From NCBI GenBank assembly GCA_051453625.1, contig JBOZIK010000001.1, positions 84,671,725 through 84,696,918 of the forward strand: a DNA stretch of 25,194 bases, in the 5' to 3' direction. Below, piece by piece: positions 1-10,689 of the stretch. This DNA comes from Welwitschia mirabilis (lineage: Eukaryota > Gnetophyta > Gnetopsida > Welwitschiales). The position numbers were made by a program, and so were the translations under genes. The notes under the pieces were generated by a model. It saw nothing but the letters and a program-made list of their open reading frames with translations. It ran no database searches and had not been told where the DNA came from. Numbering within the stretch: position 1 is the stretch's first letter; each line of letters opens with the position of its first letter.

Positions 1-1676
1 CCTGTGTTAATAGTATAGCTGATTCCAAAAACAGGTGATCTAGATTTAGGTTCAAAAGAATATGTTCTAAATATTCCAACAGGATGTCATTTTCCATTGG
101 AAAAGAATAGCCAAGATCAGCATGGTTTCACAAAAAAAAAAAAACCCAACAGACTAGATATACAAAATAGTCTGAACATGCAAAAATGGAACACGTAAAA
201 ATGTTATTGTACTAACATAAATTTACAATGATATGTGGTCCTTGTATTAAATATAAACTTTATTACAATTTAGAAACCCTTGACTTAAACATGTCAAGGA
301 AGTTTAATGTGTTATAATGAAGTAAAGAAACTGATCAAAATTTCACTCAAAAAAAAATCAGAAAACAGGTAGTGGGTATCCCAAATTTTTTGTTCTCTTC
401 CCATATAAGTCACGGAGAAATGAACTTACCTTCCCAATGTTTAACTAGCAAATATTTAAGTTGGAATGGAAAGAGAGTTCTTTGAAGACTTACAATTTAG
501 TAACAAGGCTNNNNNNNNNNTTCTCCATTAAGCATCAACGGTAATGCAATTACTCATCCATCAATTAGGACACAGGTCCAATTTATCCAAAATGTGACAC
601 TAGAAAATAATGCCATGCACACTCATTATGATTGTCAACAAGATGACAGGCTTACATTTGAGAAGAAATGCGTACTCATAACCTCACTCCAGATCTTAAG
701 ACTTACATTACCATATTTTCTTCCTACTTTGCATTAATATTTTTACGCTCAGAACACATAGAATGAACGAAAGGATATTCCTGTAAATTGGCACACCAGT
801 TGTTACATGCACAGTAGCCTTATTTTTTGATTGTATTTCTTTAAAGAACAACTTGTTGAAGCATTGCTTCATATGATTTTCATGTCTGACTTACAAGTGC
901 TAACCCGAACGTTACATATGTACAACATTTGTGATCCAGTAAAATTTTTGTAGTACATTTATCTTTCTAAAAACTCAGTCATTGTACATTTTCTCCACTT
1001 TAAGTGGATAACGAGATTTTTGTTTAAGATAGTCAACATTTTTGTTTCACAAGGCTGTTCATTTGACCACAATGGCAACTCATTATGAATAAGTGGAGGA
1101 TTTTTTCATAGCGAGGCTTCCTTGATACATTGCTACTCAGGAATTTCACCCTATAACAAGAAGAATCTGAATGCAATTGTCAGGTCTTGGTTTGTTAATG
1201 TAACTTCCTTTTAGGACAAAATGATTGATATTATGAACATAATGAAAAGGCGATAAGAAATTGTCTTCAGAGAAGGTTTCAAGGAGTTGTTTTTTCTAAA
1301 CAGATATCTTCTCCAAAGACTCTCTGTTGTGTTTCTTGCATTTCAATTTGTTCTTCATAAGGCTTGACATCTTATTTCTGCAGAATGACCAGGATTAAAA
1401 CAGCATATCAACAATATTAAACATACAATGTAAGGTAAATAACATTGCGTTCATTTATTCCAGGCACATTAAAAAAACGTTGTGCAATCATTTCTTCTGT
1501 CAGGCCATGTCAATCATCAAGGAATCTCTGAACATGGTCGTCAGGATTTTGGAGCCCTACTCATTTGAATGAATCCTTCACTAGGCAACTGTTTGCAGAA
1601 ATGTTATAATAAGAATACGAGGCAGCATCGACAGAGACAGAAGGAAGACAATTAGGGTAGCAATATAGCATCAACA
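1..1676. other. AT-rich non-coding stretch
   Basis: No reading frame of convincing length or family resemblance is present on either strand, and no RNA gene or terminal repeat was recognised. A 10-N gap lies at 511-520. A donor-like GAAG/GTAAG is seen on the minus strand near 430, but no exon could be built around it. It is intergenic, or intronic to the minus-strand gene represented by the exon at 12994-13064. Confidence 0.6.
511..520. other. assembly gap (10 N)
   Basis: Ten unknown bases between two AT-rich stretches. Nothing can be inferred about content. Confidence 0.99.
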
Positions 1677-1801
1677 CTACTTTTTTTTCCTTTTTTTCAT
1701 TTTCCTTTTCTTTTCCTTTTAATCTTCTTTTTTCTTTCTTCTTTTTTCTTTATTTATTTATTTATTTTTCTTTCTTTCTTTCGTTTTTGTTGGGGTGGGG
1801 G
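1677..1801. repeat. polypyrimidine tract with TTTA and TTTC microsatellites
   Basis: About 110 bases consist almost only of T and C on the + strand. They include a TTTA run (about 1748-1768) passing directly into a TTTC run (about 1766-1782), and end in a G-rich patch, GGGGTGGGGG. It is a simple-sequence tract that could arise by slippage. Strong purine/pyrimidine strand asymmetry is the only notable property. Confidence 0.9.
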
Positions 1802-3325
1802 TATCTGAAGTTTCTTCCAAGAGTGCAACAACATAGCATCTGCACCACAAAGATTAGTATAAAGATAATTAAATTATTGATGTCAACAAGAACTAGAAAT
1901 CTTAGACTGCAATTCAGAGACAACAGGCCAATTAGATTAATATTTTGTCAGTGAAGGAAGTAAGGATGCATTTATCATTAAAACAATTTTTTAAGACATG
2001 GTTTATAAAGAGGGAATTCAAGAAAGCTGCATTTCTGGACATGATATGGAAGCAAACTCACATGATACAAGTTTGAGAAGAACTGATGAGGTTTATAATG
2101 AATCCCAACAAGTTATTCTTGGATTGCCATCACTAACCTTTTGCCCAACATACTGCTAGATTCAAACCAATTGCTTCATTAGCAATTTGTAGACAGGGTC
2201 ATGTAACTATGGAATCCTCACTGTGAATCCAACCCTAGATAGAATACACACTGCAATGCCCTGAATTTGCTCAACAAACCACTCTAGTCAAGTTCTTTTT
2301 ATGTTGTGAACTATATTAATAAATTCCTTCTTAAATATTTGTTTTTACTTTGCTTTGGGTGTGTCCTTTCTAGCCAATATTAACTTCACCATAATCTTGG
2401 AAAATGATACTAAATAATCTTCTAAGAGTTTCACAGACTTGCAGAAGTCTTTAATGAAATCAAACAGCTATGAACATATTTATATTTGAAGTGATAAAGC
2501 AAGGTGATAAAGAAGTTTTACAAGTAAGCATGCAATATTCTATGTTAGCATGTAATGCAAACAGCATATGCAGATGTTACCATGTAATGCTCAGGAACTT
2601 CCCCTCCAGGTGCATTAGAATACTGCTAAATCTTACTTAATGAAACTGTATCTTCATTGTCCATTAGTTTTGTACATTCAGATGCATACTCTTATCATTT
2701 CTAAAATTCTAATCCTTTCTCTTGTACATCATGTAGTAGAAGAGGCTATTCTAGTATTCTTCTTTACTTTTGACCTGCCCTACTGTTGTGTTCTTTCCTT
2801 TACTCTGAGAGCATGTGGGTCTCTCTAACATAACTCTAAGCAGTCTTGCTCATGGTAGTTGAGATATCTACATGTCATCATTAAGAAACAAGACAGATGG
2901 CTTCATTCGCAACAAATTGCCCTTAATGTCGAGCAACGTAATTGTTCATAATGTTATGACCCTTCCTATATACAGGACTTTCTCAAGTAAGTTAAAGGAT
3001 TGTAATTTGACATAGTATAGGTTCTCTCATTCCATATAATAATTTGGATAATGTGACTGCATGATTGGATAGTATTTTGGATTAGAAGTGAGCTTCCTGA
3101 AAAACTATGTCAAGCTTAAAACTTGATAAATGCAAAGCATTTTGGATAATAAAGTACATTTACAAAAAGTGAAGTATTCATTTCTTAATACTGCTTTTGA
3201 TGACATATGTAACTTATAGGAACTTCTCTCATTCTCTTTCCTCCAAAGCAACTGAAAATCTTATTATTAACATTTGTGTTATGGTTGAATTCATAGACAT
3301 ATCACATATCAAATATTTGCATTCA
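1802..3325. other. non-coding stretch without recognisable features
   Basis: Short frames around 2640-2828 and 3197-3400 have no family resemblance and the composition of chance ORFs in AT-rich DNA. No repeats, RNA genes or transposon ends were recognised. Confidence 0.55.
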
Positions 3326-3520
3326 GTGGTAAACAATACAGCCCTTGGTTTTGCAGAACACCCTTGGACGTCATGTTATCACACAATGCAAATCACATAG
3401 GACAGCAGTTAGAAATGTCTTGAAATGGAAAAAAAAGCTGGAACTTCTACCGAATCAATTTCATTGCTTAGGTAAAAAAGATGAATAACTGATTAACAAT
3501 TAACTAAATGTTATTAGTAA
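3326..3520. repeat. dispersed repeat, left copy
   Basis: By eye this aligns over about 200 bases with 10156-10355 in the same orientation, at roughly 70 percent identity with small indels. Shared blocks include GTGGT at the left edge, GACAGCA, an AATCAATTxCATTG core and GATTAAC followed by CTAAATG or CCAAATG. Neither copy keeps a shared reading frame, so it looks like an old non-coding repeat or duplicated segment rather than a duplicated exon. Confidence 0.55.
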
Positions 3521-4089
3521 CATTGGATCTGAGCGGCTCCTACCACTTGCTCAGAGAACTCGTTAAACATTTGGCTGCGACACTAGTTTTCCTTAAGGAA
3601 ACAAAAGCAAACATGAATGTTCTTCAAAAAGGTCTTCGAACAATCTAAGAATGTTTCTGGGAACTAGGCAGAAGTTTAAGCAGCTGTAAGTGGCACATCT
3701 CAACGAGGACAAAAGAAAGATTGGTTTCAAATATTTATGGCCTGCTCTAGGCTCAGAAGAAAACTCCTGTGAAGGAAGATGGAGTAGAAGCAAGAGGGTA
3801 AAATGAGGGCCTTCAAAAATATTCTGAATATCTTAGAGTAAATGTGATACAGATCCTACTGCTGGGAGTAAAATTAGCCCAGAATAAAAGAAGACACGGA
3901 AATAGCCACATGCAGCTGAGACTGGAGACCGCGTGTGTTTTAAAAGAGGATCTTAAAGATAACAACTAAAAGTGTTATAGCTCAAACCAGGATTGAACCT
4001 AAACATTGTCCCACTCTCCTGCAAAATTTTCAAATCAGCCTAGTCTCACTTCAAACTAAACTACACTTCCAATAATAAGGTGTGGAATC
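3521..4089. other. non-coding stretch
   Basis: No gene was recognised. The minus-strand frame at 3593-3793 resembles nothing and is probably a chance ORF. A tRNA T-arm-like stretch on the minus strand (3987-3999) is not backed by a cloverleaf. Confidence 0.5.
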
Positions 4090-4600
4090 ATATTGGTAAA
4101 GTGAAAAGGCTATTCAGAATGAGCTTGTTGGATATTCTAGAGAATTCTTCCACAAAATAATTTTACTAGGTTTAGCTAGCTGTTAGAATGCAACCAATTT
4201 CGAGACCTGGAGATAATCAGTTAATGAGAAGGAAGTTTCCAAGGGAGAAATTGAGGCAACTCTTACATACATGAAGAACAACAAATGCCCAAGTATGGAC
4301 AAACAGAACACAATTCTTTAATCTATTCTAGGAAATCATAATGAGATTTGGAAGCCATTATTGAAGCAGTCAACTACCAACCTATGGATGAAGAATGTAA
4401 TGTGACATCTTTTGCCTAATTCCTGCAGAAGAGGAAGCCTAGGGAATCAAAGACTAAAAACCTATAACCCTGTGCATAGTTCTGGGCCCAAATCATCGTG
4501 AGCAGTCTCCAATGTCTGCTCCCTCATCTGATGTCCCCAGTCAAAACTAGTTTTTTAGAATCTAGGTACATACAAGAATCTATATACTCTAAAATCTTAA
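4090..4600 (+). pseudogene. old LINE (L1-type) reverse transcriptase relic
   Basis: Degenerate + strand translation keeps two recognisable pieces of a plant L1 ORF2. Near 4226-4300 the frame reads EVSKGEIEATLTYMKNNKCP, which matches the linker and first RT motif (a stretch normally ending K-PG-DG). Near 4492-4593 another frame contains LLPHLMSPVKTSFLESRYIQ, the RT block normally read as LLP-ISP-Q-SF--GR-I--NI. Stops and frame changes lie between them, and no endonuclease or catalytic YADD/FADD segment was found. It is more decayed than the LINE starting at 5363 and differs from it in sequence, so it is a separate, older insertion. Its ends are not defined. Confidence 0.7.
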
Positions 4601-5348
4601 ATGGTTAGCCTTTATTTGCAGTCTTGCAGACGTAGTTTTGTAATATTTTATGACATTTTGGCAAGGCCATATTTCGCTACAGGGAGAAATTCCACCAAAT
4701 GTTTGGGAACATTTCAGCAAATTCAAAAACCTTTAAAAACATGTAGAAAATAATTGGAAATAAGAACTTTCTACTTGTTCTGTGGTTTACAGACAAACTA
4801 TGGTAAAAATAGTCCTAATAATTCCAACATTTAAAACACATAATTTATAGGTCCAATGCAGACGAAAATATTCTTAAAAAAATGTAATAGTAGAGACATG
4901 TAGTTAGCAAGAAATGAAATTGAAAGTTACATGGCATCACATAATTGCCCATGACCCCATGTTCCAAGTTTTCAAGACTGTAATCTGCAAATACAATGTA
5001 TAAGGAAGAACAAAGAAGAGCTCAAGGGGAGGAGGCCTCACAAAACCACTATAATACTGCATCTTTTAGCACCCATAACAATGACTAACCAAAGACCTTC
5101 TAGGATTGTATTTCTAAACGTCATCATAATTGTCATTACCTGATAGATCATAACTGTTATCCTCCATCTCATCAGTACTATCATCATCATTCAAAGACGT
5201 AAATTCTCATCTCTTTGTTGTGTTATTAATAAAACTAACTAGCAATTTAGTTTGTAAACACTAATGGTATTCTTCTTATAACACAACTCTTATTTATATG
5301 TACAAACTAGATTGTCTTCATAAATTTGAAATTGTTGGATATTCAAAA
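4601..5348. other. non-coding stretch between two LINE copies
   Basis: AT-rich sequence without a convincing frame. A short ATC/CAT-rich patch is visible at 5160-5200. The 3' part of the old LINE relic may extend into the first hundred bases, but no motif supports this. Confidence 0.5.
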
Positions 5349-5362
5349 GTGATCTCAAAGAG
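5349..5362 (+). repeat. candidate LINE target-site duplication, 5' copy
   Basis: GTGATCTCAAAGAG lies directly upstream of the first LINE-like codons and matches 12 of 14 positions of 9661-9674 (GTGATCTCAGAGAT), which follows the A-tail. Length and position fit a target-site duplication made by target-primed reverse transcription, with two later substitutions. Confidence 0.55.
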
Positions 5363-5370
5363 AGAAGAAT

Positions 5371-6640
5371 GAGTTAAAGCAGAAGCTAAGAGATATTCAG
5401 CTCACACAAGAAAAAGGTGAAGATCTACATTCAGAAAAATGGGAGAAGTTGTGGGAGTTTCATTCCATCCATCAGGAAGAGGAAATTTACTGGCGACAGA
5501 GAGCTCATATCAGCTGGCAAAATGATGGTGATATACATACCATATATTTTTTTCAACATGGTTAATCAGAGGTGGCAATCCAATAGAGTTACCCAAATAA
5601 AGGTTGGTGAGGAGACTATTCAAGAAGATAGAATTCAGAATGCTTTGATAGAAAAGCTTCAGCAATTATGGACAACTAGAGAACAGACATTTCTTATGAT
5701 TAGAGACAATGATGGAAAAGCCTTGGAGTCCTTACACACATTACTCAGCAGGAGATTTGGAATGTTCTAACAACGATGAAACTGCACAAGAGTCCAGGAC
5801 CAGATGGTTTAGACAACAGAATTCTTCAAAAAGTGCTGACCCCACCTGGGCATCCAGATTGAGAGAGCATTTAATTGGGTCCTAAATACAAGCAGAATTC
5901 CACATAGATGGGATAACACTAACGTTATCATGATCCCAAAAAAAAAGAGGTTTCAGAGGTTTTGGACTGCTCCCGATCAGTGAGTGCAATGTCATCTACA
6001 AGTTGTTCTCCAAAATCCTATTCAAAAGGATTAGGCCACACCTTTCCTCAATAGTAAGAGGGAATCAAGCTGGATTTTTTGTAGGCAGGGGGATTGTAGA
6101 CCAAGTCATTCTTAACCCCAAACTCTTCCATTCCCTCTCCAAGGGAAGAATTAGGGGATGCATCCTCAAACTCAATATTGGGAAGGCTTACGACAGTATT
6201 TCTTAAAGGTTTCTTGAACATATCTTAAAAAAGAAAGGTTTCCAAGAAACATTTATCAAGCTTATTTTGCATATGCAAAGTTCAGCGAGATTTTGTCTTA
6301 AGATCAACCAGCAGATTCATGGGTACTTTGCCATAGGAAGAGGTCTAAGACAATAAGAGCCTTTGGCTCCCTGTTTATTTGTTATTGCAATTAATTGCTT
6401 GCAAGACTACCTGAGAGAGGAAAGAAGTATGTGCATAAACATTCATGGCCTTAACTTCTTGTGTAATCGTTTCGCTGATGACACAGTCATCTTTTCAGAA
6501 GCTAACATTCAACAAATCAGAGCCATCAAAAAAGGATTGGATAGGTTTTGGAGAGATTCCAGTTTACAAATTAACAAGTCCAAAAGCAGAGCTTATTATA
6601 CTCATACTTGGAGGAGTGTTCAGGAAGCGATTTGAAGGAC
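5371..6640 (+). pseudogene. LINE ORF2 reverse transcriptase, decayed
   Basis: Joining frames around stops gives the order expected of a plant L1 RT. A pre-RT segment contains EEEIYWRQRAHISW (about 5475-5520). KSPGPDG is at about 5787-5807. A motif around ISECNVIYKLFSKIL is near 5970-6015. NQAGFFVGRGI (6064-6096) and LKLNIGKAYDSIS (6168-6206) follow, the latter being the block that carries the first catalytic Asp. The catalytic FADD box is at 6471-6482, in FADDTVIFS. The Asp expected just before the AKAYDS block is Asn here. In-frame stops interrupt the sequence, for example in the segments near 5850, 6204 and 6356. The family role is target-primed reverse transcription of its own RNA; this copy cannot encode a working enzyme. 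The family assignment is firm. Confidence 0.88.
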
Positions 6641-7439
6641 GCTAGTTCTTTAGGGTGGTGAGGACAAGGACACCTATGTAGGGATCCCCATGTTCAATTG
6701 GAGGTATCTAGTAAGTTAGCAAGGTTTAATCCAAAAGACGGAGAAGAGATGCAATAATTCTCTCTATGTCTTTCTACTAAAGCAAAAACATTTTAGCTAA
6801 TACAGTTTTGACAGCTATAGCAAGGCATAGCGCTGCAACAGGAATGTTACCAGAGCAAATCAAGAACTCAACAGGATTATTCACAACTTCATTTGAGAAG
6901 CTGGCAAAGGGGGTAGCAGATACCATGTAGCAACCTAGGAAGACATTGCCAAGCCAGCAGAGTCTCATGGCTAGGGGATTTAAGACGCAAAGGACTATAC
7001 CTTTTTAGCTTAAATAAAGCTTATTGAAAAATTAGAAGCAAGGAGAAATGCCCCTCGATGAAGTTTTTAAGGCAAAAGTAGTTGGACTAGGAATTCAAAC
7101 AAGGGGTTCCCCCTTTCTAGATATCCATATGTGAAGGGAGGAAAGAGTAGAAACTTGGGTCAACTAGACGAGAGGAAAGGGGAATATTTCCTTTGAAAGT
7201 CTAGAATTTTAAATGGCCACACTCCTGGGGACTAGAAACAGGTTGGGCTAGCAAAAGAATGGCTAAAAGAAAAGGTAGGAACTAAGGTAAAAAACTACTG
7301 AACCGTGAGGTTAATCTCCAGAAGTGGTGACCAGGGATCTGGGGACATCATCCTAGCTCTAGATGAACTTAGAACTAGATGAATTCTAGAGCGTGGATCT
7401 AGCTTAGACCAAAGAATGATTAATGAAGAACCCTTCAAC
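6641..7439 (+). pseudogene. LINE ORF2 region between RT and zinc-binding tail
   Basis: The stretch at 6775-6990 translates on the + strand to a degraded version of the post-RT thumb and connection region, including ILANTVLTAIARHSAATGML, which matches the pattern of a conserved Ala/Ile-rich helix followed by LP. Further downstream, multiple stops and probable deletions leave only short fragments to about 7440. The opposite-strand frame at 6777-6968 is a shadow of this region. Confidence 0.5.
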
Positions 7440-7860
7440 TAAAGAGATTTATGTTCCATAAGTACATGAAAGACCCATGCTTTGTAAAGCTTGGAAAAAC
7501 TGTCTAATGGGGAAGTATGGAGTAATTAAATGGCTCCTGTTAAAAGGCAAAATTTTAATGGCTACTAGCCTAAGAAGGAGAGGTCTTAAGATTAGCAAGG
7601 ATTGCAGCTTTTGCAGCCAGGTCAAGATAGCAAATCTCTTCTGGGACTGCCCAACGCCCAAGTCCATTCTGGTGATGCTAGAATGGGCTTTAAATTTGAA
7701 TGAATTTTGCTCTAATAAAGGCAATAACTTTGACATTGTCCTTTGGCATATCTTGAACATACGAAATGTGCAAATGTTCAAAAGCGAAGAACCCAACACA
7801 CTCAAAACTGTCTACCACATTCGACACAAATTCAGCTCAAGTTCATGCTTCACACGATAA
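7440..7860 (+). pseudogene. LINE zinc-binding RT tail (zf-RVT type)
   Basis: The frame at 7477-7860 has the layout of the zinc-binding domain found at the end of plant LINE ORF2. WLLLKGKILMATSLRRRG leads to a C-x2-C pair (CSFC, codons near 7606-7615), then a segment reading LFWDCP, equivalent to the usual H-LFWECP block. The His of the zinc site before LFW is Asn-Leu here, so zinc binding would probably be lost. It lies in the correct order downstream of the RT. The minus-strand frame at 7449-7805 is a shadow. Confidence 0.75.
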
Positions 7861-7939
7861 GTCTTCATCCCATGCATGAACCTGTGAGTTCAGAACAATA
7901 CCAAGGGAATGCAAAATTATGGCAAAATGTGGAGAATGT

Positions 7940-9270
7940 AGGTAGGGACAGCATTCAATCCTGAAAGGTAACCCCCGCCTCAATGTGCAGAAGATTGTCA
8001 AGCAAGAGAAATTGGTCTAGAAAAGGAGGAAGATCCCCCTTTCCTTCGAGCTAGTTGCAGAGGCCATAGGTGTAGAAGAGGAAGGAGAGCTAATTCTGCC
8101 CTCATTTAAGGGGTGAGCAAAGGAGAGTCATGTTCAGAAATCCCCGATGCAGGCTTCGTGGGATCTCACAACGGAATTCATCAATAGATACCTTATCCAC
8201 GACAAGAATCACTCCAAACTAGGAGGTCTTCATTTTTGTTTTCTTCTAGCACTGAGAAAGGGGTGGAAAATCAATCTCCCGTATTTCCTAGCTAAGAAGC
8301 TTGAACAGAACGTAGCGATCAAGCAGTCCAGCCTTATTCAAAAGCTTCTACCTAAGGCAAGCAATCCGAGGGAGGCGAACCCTCAGTAACTAGAGCGTCA
8401 GAGAAAGAGGAAGCAAAGCATTAGGCAGAAGCAAGCAAAGGCAGGTTCTCAAGGAGCACCTAATGAGCAACGTAAAGCATGTAGGAAAAGGAGTACAAGG
8501 GGTGGGCCCCAAGCCAAAACTTCTAAATGGCAAGCCAAGTCAGATTCAGCTAGGGTGTGAGCTCAGGAGCATTTGAGGGAAGATGGGAATATTGAGGGTT
8601 TCCCCTCTCATAGGGGCTTGAGTCCATGCACAAAAGAGGCTTCGATTGTAAAGGGGTCGCTAGGTGATTCTGCCAAAGCCCATGTAGGGCTTGAGGCTAG
8701 GGTCACGAGCCCTACAAGAGATGTTCCCGGACGTTTTGAAAGTGCTAGGAATAGATGGTCTTCCTCCCAGCAACCCCTTGGTGGTAGCCCTTCTCAAGCC
8801 CAAAGCCCCAACTCACCCCTCAACCAAGGAGTCACAGGGAATGCATGCCCCAGTCTGTTAAGCAATGATGATGACAAAGATCAAGCAATGAAATGGCATA
8901 AATAGAGACAACTCTAGGGCTCGATTCAAGGGCAACCTGAGAAAAGGGAAGCAGTCCATGGACATCGATGCGAGTGACAGCTCCTCCTATATCTAGACTG
9001 ATTCCTGTGTGGAAGACGATATGGAGGATATTCCAAATTCTAAGGAGAATGCAGGGCAGTCCATGGAAGAGGAAGTGGAGGAGCAGAGTGGATAAGTGGA
9101 AATAGACATGGATCTCATTTTGAAATCCCACAAAAAGCTTGTCCTACAATGGCACCCAGCACCTAAGAAAACAAAGAACCTTAATTGGGCTAAGGAAACC
9201 TTGAGCAACCAGCACCTAAGAAAGATGCATCATCTCATGCATCGGGAGAAGCTCATTCAATGTTAGGCAA
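7940..9270 (+). pseudogene. gag-like reading frame of unclear family
   Basis: From about 7965 a + strand frame with scattered stops reads through KVQ/VKQ-rich sequence into SFELVAEAIGVEEEGELILP (about 8045-8105), then a helical segment containing FCFLLALRKGWKINLPYFLA (about 8232-8291). This resembles the N-terminal domain of some plant retroelement gag-like proteins, which recognise an initial AE-GV--EGE helix followed by an L-LL-AL-KG--INLPYF stretch. After a basic linker rich in Lys, Arg and Gln (8390-8540) comes a Ser/Pro-rich segment (8573-8905). An acidic Asp/Glu/Ser-rich tail with a run of Asp (8860-9100) follows, then a short KKLVLQWHPAPKKTKN motif. No CCHC zinc knuckle was found. The sense of the region is confident; the family name is tentative. 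Its place downstream of an RT is odd. Confidence 0.5.
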
Positions 9271-9650
9271 GACAGTATCTTCAAAAAGTTAACTTCATGC
9301 AATCTTTTAGGCTCTTGTCTTTCAGCTTTACCTTGTGTTTTTCGCATTCTCGTGTTCCTGTTGTTTGTGTTGTGTCAGTGCCCAGACTTCTACTGGAAGC
9401 AGGGTCCAAGTTGTTAACCATCAGCTTGCCAGAATTTTGGGAAATGGCAAGTGGCCTGGTCTGTTCCTGACTAAGACAGGGGTTTAGTCCATCAATCCAG
9501 TCCCTGATATTTAGCTCTAATTTCCTTTGTGTCACTGGTTAGCCAGATTTCTAAATCCAATTTTGTCAGTAGGGGTTTGCCTAATAGAGGGCTTTTGTAA
9601 AACTTTTCTGCTTTGTTAATACACACAGCCTCTTTTCAAAAAAGAGAATT
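9271..9650 (+). other. putative 3' untranslated tail of the LINE/gag-like element
   Basis: T-rich non-coding sequence with no frame of interest on the sense strand runs into TTGTAAAACTTTTCTGCTTTG and then an A-rich end. This is how plant LINE 3' tails look. The minus-strand frame at 9281-9535 is a chance frame within it. Confidence 0.45.
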
Positions 9651-9658
9651 AAAAAAAA
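9651..9658 (+). other. short A-tail of the LINE insertion
   Basis: Eight A residues after AGAGAATT mark the probable 3' end of the retrotransposed RNA. The candidate target-site repeat begins two bases later. Confidence 0.55.
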
Positions 9659-9660
9659 CG

Positions 9661-9674
9661 GTGATCTCAGAGAT
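9661..9674 (+). repeat. candidate LINE target-site duplication, 3' copy
   Basis: GTGATCTCAGAGAT matches 12 of 14 positions of 5349-5362 and directly follows the A-tail. Confidence 0.55.
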
Positions 9675-10060
9675 CTAGTGGAAAAATTTCAATTTCCTTT
9701 GAAAATGGCTAGCAAAATTAATAAAGACATGTAACTGATGTCAGATAAAATAAAAACAATGGTTGCAGATTAGGAAATGGCTCTAAAAGGTGTTGAAACA
9801 CAAGCTCCTCCACAGACTACTGTTCAGGACACCTATTCAGAGTGACAACAATTGATACCTGAGTGTGAACCTAAGATGTGATTGCATGCGAGGCAAATTT
9901 TGAAGATGCCATGTTGAGTATCAATGGGAACTGTGTTCTTGTTTCCAAGCGGTGATACAGAAAATTATTTTTTGGCCTTAAAGGAAATATCACAGGATTT
10001 CGGAATTCTCTTATTAAGGAGTCTAAATATCATTTTAGAATGTGTTAAAAAGATTTGACA
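9661..10060 (+). pseudogene. eroded coding-like frame, unrecognised
   Basis: One + strand frame starting at 9663 stays protein-like for about 130 codons despite about half a dozen stops. It contains EKFQFPLKMASKINKDM near the start and FLFPSGDTENYFLALKEISQ (about 9936-9996) near the end. The stretch between stops keeps varied, non-simple amino acid composition. No family is recognised. It could be the pre-existing sequence into which the LINE inserted, or chance; the low stop density is the only support. Confidence 0.3.
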
Positions 10061-10155
10061 ATGTTGTTAAAATTCATATAATGAAGTTCAATAATGTGTT
10101 ATGTATTTGTATTTCATAAATAGTAGAAAATAAGAGTAAAAACGTTTGACGAATA

Positions 10156-10355
10156 GTGGTTAATGAACTTACAGCTAACTTGGACTAGTGAAGTGCCTTG
10201 GATGGCATTTCATTACAACTCATGTCGTATATTAGACAGCATTCAGAGATGCCCCTAGAACAGAAAAGTTAAAAGCTGCAACCTTCACAAAATCAATTGC
10301 ATTGTTTAGACAAGAACAGGTTAATAATTTGATTAACCAAATGTTCCTAGTTAGT
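10156..10355. repeat. dispersed repeat, right copy
   Basis: This is the counterpart of 3326-3520 in the same orientation, at about 70 percent identity by eye. The minus-strand frame at 10232-10465 covers it, but the frame is not conserved in the other copy. Confidence 0.55.
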
Positions 10356-10430
10356 TCATAGCACGAGAGATAGCTAGGTACAACAGAAAATTCTACCATG
10401 TAGCTACAAAATGCAAGGACAGACTTCGAC

Positions 10431-10514
10431 CATGAGTTAGCGCAAGTAGCAATAAGAAACAGCAACAGCTAACATGAGTTAGGAGAAGTAACAATAAGAA
10501 CTGGATGTAGCTAT
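10431..10514. repeat. 42-bp tandem duplication, two units
   Basis: Units at 10431-10472 and 10473-10514 both begin CATGAGTTAG and continue with a GxAAGTArCAATAAGAA core before diverging. It is a small local duplication with no coding sense. Confidence 0.65.
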
Positions 10515-10689
10515 TGTGAATAGTAGAGCAAAAGGGCATACACTTAAAAGGATGAAGAGACTTCAAAACATAATAATATATTGAAGATCACCTGAAATTA
10601 TGTTTAAAAAGGCTATATTTTGGTCAATCTCACTAACCATCATTCAGATTTACAATGTGCAAAAATTAAGATAATAAACAGAGTAACCA

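Larger units (their letters stand above)
5363..9659 (+). mobile_element. 5'-truncated L1-type LINE insertion
   Basis: A non-LTR retrotransposon on the + strand. LINE-like coding begins only in the linker ahead of the RT domain (about 5371), so ORF1 and the endonuclease are missing at the 5' side. That is the usual result of incomplete reverse transcription. The RT and zinc-binding tail follow to about 7860, then a gag-like frame (about 7980-9270), a non-coding tail, and an A-rich end at 9651-9658. The flanking 14-bp near-repeat supports a single insertion, but the gag-like part could instead be a nested second element. All coding parts carry stops and frameshifts, so the copy is dead. Confidence 0.6.

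Noticed and set aside
420-445. Donor-like GAAG/GTAAGTT on the minus strand as the end of another dapF exon
   Set aside because: The codons before it do not match any epimerase block and the next upstream AG leaves only a 15-base segment.
1677-1801. Pyrimidine tract as a regulatory element or splice-associated tract
   Set aside because: It is simple sequence with microsatellite runs and no adjacent exon was found on either strand.
3980-4010. tRNA T-arm-like GGTTCAATCCTGG on the minus strand (3987-3999), suggesting a tRNA or SINE
   Set aside because: No acceptor stem, anticodon arm or convincing A-box could be assembled around it, and no tail or target duplication was seen.
7449-7805. Minus-strand frame of 118 codons
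   Set aside because: It is antisense to the LINE zinc-binding tail, which has clear family motifs on the + strand.
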